The notes under the pieces were generated by a model that did not search any database, was not told the DNA's origin, and worked only from the letters and a program-made list of their open reading frames with translations. The position numbers were made by a program, and so were the translations under genes. Positions 60,692 through 64,000 of a stretch of DNA of 64,000 bases are shown piece by piece; position 1 is the stretch's first letter, and every line of letters begins with the position of its first letter. This stretch comes from GYS-P2D sp964414425 (GTDB taxonomy: Bacteria > Bacteroidota > Bacteroidia > Chitinophagales > Saprospiraceae): NCBI GenBank assembly GCA_964414425.1, contig CAYPWL010000016.1, forward strand, positions 1 through 64,000, read 5' to 3'.

Positions 60692-62161
60692 TTGGGGAAG
60701 ATAGGAATAGTAGGTTCTGGATTTGCAGGCTTGTCAGCAGCATGTATTCTGGCTAAGTACGGTCATGATGTGACCATCTACGAGAAGAATAGTGCTATCG
60801 GAGGTCGAGCAAGAGCATTCGAGACGGACGGGTTTACCTTTGACATGGGTCCGAGCTGGTATTGGATGCCAGATGTATTTGAGCGATTCTTCAATCTTTT
60901 TGATAAGACGACATCTGATTTCTATGAACTCACTCGTCTCGATCCATCGTATCAGGTTATTTTTTCTGATGGAGATATCATGAAGGTGCCCGCTTCATAT
61001 GACGAGTTCGAGGCAATGTTCGAGCAATACGAACCAGGCAGTGCAGCTAAGCTTCGCAAGTTCTTATCCTCTGCACACTATAAGTATGAGGTAGGATTGG
61101 GAGAGTACGTGCATAAGCCCTCACTGTCTATTGCAGAGTTTATTGATCCCAAGATTCTGACGAGCTTTATGAAGATGTCGATGTTTTCATCTATATCGAA
61201 GGAGGTAAGATCACTATTTAAGAATCCTAAGCTAATCGAGCTTTTGGAGTTTCCAGTGCTCTTCCTTGGAGCCAAGCCGTCAGATACTCCAGCGCTATAT
61301 TCATTGATGAACTATGCAGATATCAAGTTAGGTACTTGGTATCCTATGGGAGGCATGTCTATGGTCCCTAAGGCCATGGCTCAGATAGCAGAGTCACAAG
61401 GCGTCGACATTCGCTTAGATCACGCAGTCACGGGCTTCGAATATAACAATCGATCTATTTCAGGTATTACATCCTCTAAAGGTAGCCACTCAGTAGATAC
61501 AGTGGTTTCAGGAGCGGATTATCACCACACAGAGACATCTTTGCTACTTCCAGAGCATAGATCATATGATGATTGCTATTGGGATAAGAGAGTTATGGCA
61601 CCCTCATCTTTGATCTTCTATTTAGGGTGTAATCAGAAGTATGACAAGTTTGAGCATCATAACCTGTTCTTTGATACGGACTTTGGGAAGCATGCCGCTG
61701 AGATCTATGACCATCCACAGTGGCCAACTCAACCCCTGTTCTATGTCTGTGCACCTTCGACAACTGATGATTCCATAGCCCCGTCGGGTTGTGAGAATCT
61801 TTTCATTCTGATTCCGTTGGCCGCAGGCTTAGAGGATGATATGTTTAAGAGAGAGGAGCTGTTCGAGTTAGTATGTAATAGAATCAAGGCACGATTGAAC
61901 ATCGACCTAACTAATGACATTATTTATAAGCGGTCATTTTGCCTTGATGATTTTAAGTCAGAGTATAACTCATTCAAAGGCAACGCCTATGGATTATCTA
62001 ATACTCTGTTGCAAACTGCCTTTTTAAAGCCAAAAATGAAAAGCAAAAAAATAAACAACCTATATTACGCTGGTCAGTTGACGACGCCGGGTCCTGGAGT
62101 ACCACCATCTTTAATCTCTGGAGAAGTAGTCGCTAACTACATCAATAATCGTCATAAATGA
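60692..62161 (+). CDS. crtI: phytoene desaturase-type carotenoid oxidoreductase
   Basis: FAD-dependent desaturation of phytoene toward lycopene. The N-terminal dinucleotide fold is GIVGSGFAGLSAACILAKYGHDVTIYEKN. GGRARAFETDGFTFDMGPSWYWMPDVFERFF and the C-terminal YYAGQLTTPGPGVPPSLISGEVVAN are the CrtI family signatures. 489 residues. Start is TTG at 60692, chosen because it directly precedes the FAD strand. Overlaps crtB by 4 bases, forming a two-gene carotenoid unit. Confidence 0.93.
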   Translation: MGKIGIVGSGFAGLSAACILAKYGHDVTIYEKNSAIGGRARAFETDGFTFDMGPSWYWMPDVFERFFNLFDKTTSDFYELTRLDPSYQVIFSDGDIMKVPASYDEFEAMFEQYEPGSAAKLRKFLSSAHYKYEVGLGEYVHKPSLSIAEFIDPKILTSFMKMSMFSSISKEVRSLFKNPKLIELLEFPVLFLGAKPSDTPALYSLMNYADIKLGTWYPMGGMSMVPKAMAQIAESQGVDIRLDHAVTGFEYNNRSISGITSSKGSHSVDTVVSGADYHHTETSLLLPEHRSYDDCYWDKRVMAPSSLIFYLGCNQKYDKFEHHNLFFDTDFGKHAAEIYDHPQWPTQPLFYVCAPSTTDDSIAPSGCENLFILIPLAAGLEDDMFKREELFELVCNRIKARLNIDLTNDIIYKRSFCLDDFKSEYNSFKGNAYGLSNTLLQTAFLKPKMKSKKINNLYYAGQLTTPGPGVPPSLISGEVVANYINNRHK

Positions 62162-62994
62162 TGGAACTATACCACAAGGTTTGTGTCAATGCCAGTAAGA
62201 TGGTCACTAATAGCTATAGTACGTCATTTTCATTGGGTATAAAGATGTTTGCTGAGGAGCTTAGAGAACCGATTTACAATATCTATGGCTTTGTGAGATT
62301 CGCTGATGAAATCGTCGACACATTTCATGAATTCGATAAGTCTGAGCTGTTAGCCGAATTCCGTAAAGAAACCTATCAAGCAATCGAGAGAGGGATCAGC
62401 TTGAATCCCATTCTACATTCTTTTCAGAGAGTGGTTAAGAGGTATGATATAGGACTGGATCTTATCGATAGTTTCCTTGATAGTATGGAGATGGATCTGG
62501 AGAGTAGGATCTTCGATCGCAGGATGTATGATCAGTACATCTTTGGCTCGGCAGAAGCAGTAGGACTCATGTGTCTCAAGGTTTTTGTGGATGGCGACAC
62601 CGCAGAATATGATCGACTCAAAGCTCCAGCTATGAGGCTGGGCAGTGCTTTTCAAAAAATAAATTTCCTACGTGATATTAAGAGCGATTATCAAGATCGT
62701 GGGAGGATATACTTCCCAGGGGTAGCATATGAGAGCTTCTGCTGCGAAGATAAAGAGCAAATCGAAGCTGAAATACAGGCAGACTTTGATGAAGCTTTAA
62801 TCGGTATAAATGAATTGCCAAAGGGTGCCCGAATGGGCGTGTATCTGGCTTATCAATACTTCCAGCGGCTATTGGATAAGATTAAAAAGTGTAACGCTGA
62901 TGATGTCAAGGAGCGACGTATCAGAGTGCCTGACGCCACTAAGATGATGATATTGGGATCGAGTGCATTGCGCTACAACCTCAGGACATCTTAA
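62158..62994 (+). CDS. crtB: phytoene/squalene synthase family protein
   Basis: Condenses two geranylgeranyl diphosphates to phytoene. The two Asp-rich metal sites are visible: DEIVD at residues 50-54 (FVRFADEIVDTFHEF) and the later DIKSDYQDRGRIYFP. YSTSFSLGIKMF and QKINFLRD are further signatures. 278 residues. ATG overlaps the crtI stop (ATGA). The product would be the substrate of the CrtI enzyme directly upstream, so this is probably the first step of the cell's carotenoid pigment. Confidence 0.93.
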   Translation: MMELYHKVCVNASKMVTNSYSTSFSLGIKMFAEELREPIYNIYGFVRFADEIVDTFHEFDKSELLAEFRKETYQAIERGISLNPILHSFQRVVKRYDIGLDLIDSFLDSMEMDLESRIFDRRMYDQYIFGSAEAVGLMCLKVFVDGDTAEYDRLKAPAMRLGSAFQKINFLRDIKSDYQDRGRIYFPGVAYESFCCEDKEQIEAEIQADFDEALIGINELPKGARMGVYLAYQYFQRLLDKIKKCNADDVKERRIRVPDATKMMILGSSALRYNLRTS

Positions 62995-63021
62995 GCTCGT
63001 CTATGAGCGATTCATTTCGTA

Positions 63022-64000
63022 TCAATGCGTGCGCAATGATACAGTCGGCTGCTCAGGCATTTCCTCTGACAGCAGCCATCGACAGAATATAATGGCTTCA
63101 TTATATCCTGCAGTACTAATCCAGTTATGATCCATAGGTTTATGACTTACATGTATGGTGTAAGTACCATCATCATTAACGATTGCTGATTTCTTGTTGA
63201 TACATACCGGATACTCATGGTAATTAGTGGATTGCATCAGGAAATTCCAAGTTTGCACACCCCAGTAACAACATGCAGGTGAGGAGAATGTGATTTTTAG
63301 ATACTCATGTTCTTCTAACCGGAACCTTCCAAAACAATACACATTATCGATGGTGCCCCATCCACCCTGATCTGCCTCAAAAGGGAAGGGCGCTAAGAAA
63401 TCATTAAGTGGGAAATCCACTGGGAGAGGAGCAATCCAAGTCGTCTGTTCAAAGAAGGTCGCCATCTTCGATATACGATCTGCCAGTTGCTCATCATTAA
63501 GAGGAGTGGGTTTGTCTTGCGGAGTAATATTCTCGATTCTGAGATCACTTTCTCTGCTATTCTGCCGATCAAAAAAATACTCACGGCTAAACATGTTGAC
63601 GGCATCAGACTCTAATTTGAATTCATTAGGACCTTGAGGGTTAGGAGTGAGTTTGATGCTAAAATTGCCCTCCTCATCAAAGGTCATATCGTTGTGATTA
63701 ATATTGAGCATCACACGATCTACAATCTCCCCAGTTGGTTCACCACCATACACCGAGAAGGATAGGTAGCAACTGTCATACCGTCTACCTGAGACAATAT
63801 ATTCTTGGTCAGCCCTCAGCTGAGTAAAGTAATACACCGCATCGACGTTGTCTCCTAATATCTTATGATATCCATCAGAGAGCAGCTTCCAGTCAGGTCG
63901 TAACGGATTATTTAAGAGATAAAACTCTATGGCTGACTTGAGTAGGTGAAATATGTGTTGATATCCATCCACCTTGCCTTGAGTATCAACAACTTTATCT
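63022..64000 (-). CDS. DUF1214-like protein, 5' end beyond the window
   Basis: The frame is open to the right window edge, so the start is not visible; GTG at 63972 is only the first in-window start codon, and the coding-like sequence DKVVDTQGKVDGYQH extends past it. The C-terminal half (CCYWGVQTWNFLMQSTNYH, then NDDGTYTIHVSHKPMDHNWIST and the following AIIFCRWLL) matches DUF1214-type domains of unknown function. No signal peptide can be assessed. Converges with crtB across 27 bases. Confidence 0.7.
   Translation of the reverse strand, partial: DKVVDTQGKVDGYQHIFHLLKSAIEFYLLNNPLRPDWKLLSDGYHKILGDNVDAVYYFTQLRADQEYIVSGRRYDSCYLSFSVYGGEPTGEIVDRVMLNINHNDMTFDEEGNFSIKLTPNPQGPNEFKLESDAVNMFSREYFFDRQNSRESDLRIENITPQDKPTPLNDEQLADRISKMATFFEQTTWIAPLPVDFPLNDFLAPFPFEADQGGWGTIDNVYCFGRFRLEEHEYLKITFSSPACCYWGVQTWNFLMQSTNYHEYPVCINKKSAIVNDDGTYTIHVSHKPMDHNWISTAGYNEAIIFCRWLLSEEMPEQPTVSLRTH

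Noticed and set aside
1..64000. CRISPR arrays, tRNA or rRNA genes, integrase or transposase genes
   Set aside because: None were recognised on either strand; repeated sequences are limited to gene paralogues and the short palindromes listed.

Overview
The window comes from a member of the Bacteroidota, probably a relative of the Saprospiria. Lines of evidence are: two large secreted proteins with type IX secretion sorting domains (one type A, one type B), several promoters with the Bacteroidota -7 element TAnnTTTG (before atpD, scpA, a DUF5606 gene, a ferredoxin reductase and rpsA), very few Shine-Dalgarno sites, an atpD-atpC pair split from the other ATP synthase genes, a DUF5606 gene and a sulfite reductase with a C-terminal HEPN-like domain. 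No tRNA, rRNA, CRISPR array, prophage or insertion sequence was seen; this is mostly ordinary chromosome.

Layout. 1-7.8 kb: di-haem peroxidase, queG, a UvrD-type helicase, a membrane protein, atpC and atpD, all on the minus strand. 8-11.9 kb: CPBP protease, an SbtA-like bicarbonate transporter with two small genes, a palindrome-rich 420-bp gap and a LysR regulator. 12-18.6 kb: a YdeI-like protein and a TetR regulator facing a plus-strand operon of an HPF-like protein, an ABC exporter whose ATPase has lost nearly every catalytic motif, HlyD, acyl-CoA thioesterase and TolC. 18.6-25 kb: mscS, scpA, an RsmI-like methylase, a GH3-like enzyme, a candidate structured RNA with its own terminator, an EEP-family phosphatase, recO and a DUF5606 protein, then a decayed TonB-C gene and comM. 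27-33 kb: assimilatory sulfur operon. 33-45 kb: OmpA-like protein, aroA, osmC, phoH, SAM hydrolase, aroB and two tandem class A penicillin-binding proteins. 44-50 kb: the two T9SS cargo proteins. 50-58 kb: methyltransferase, rlmN, histidine kinase, TonB-dependent receptor, THUMP methyltransferase, fadD. 58-64 kb: ribosomal protein S1 with an added HhH domain, crtI-crtB for carotenoids, and a DUF1214-like gene running off the right edge.

Main discovery. The 376-bp gap between comM and the sulfur operon holds two consecutive attenuators. Each has a short open frame with six consecutive cysteine codons, followed by a strong intrinsic terminator with seven Ts. In each, a segment beginning just after the leader stop codon can pair with the terminator's 5' arm (11 contiguous pairs in the second). 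The operon behind them encodes siroheme-dependent sulfite reductase, two siroheme-synthesis enzymes, the APS/PAPS reductase, and, behind its own near-leaderless promoter, a ferredoxin reductase and a ferredoxin. The simplest reading is a double cysteine-sensing gate: cysteine starvation stalls ribosomes in the leaders, the antiterminators form, and the sulfide-producing pathway is transcribed.
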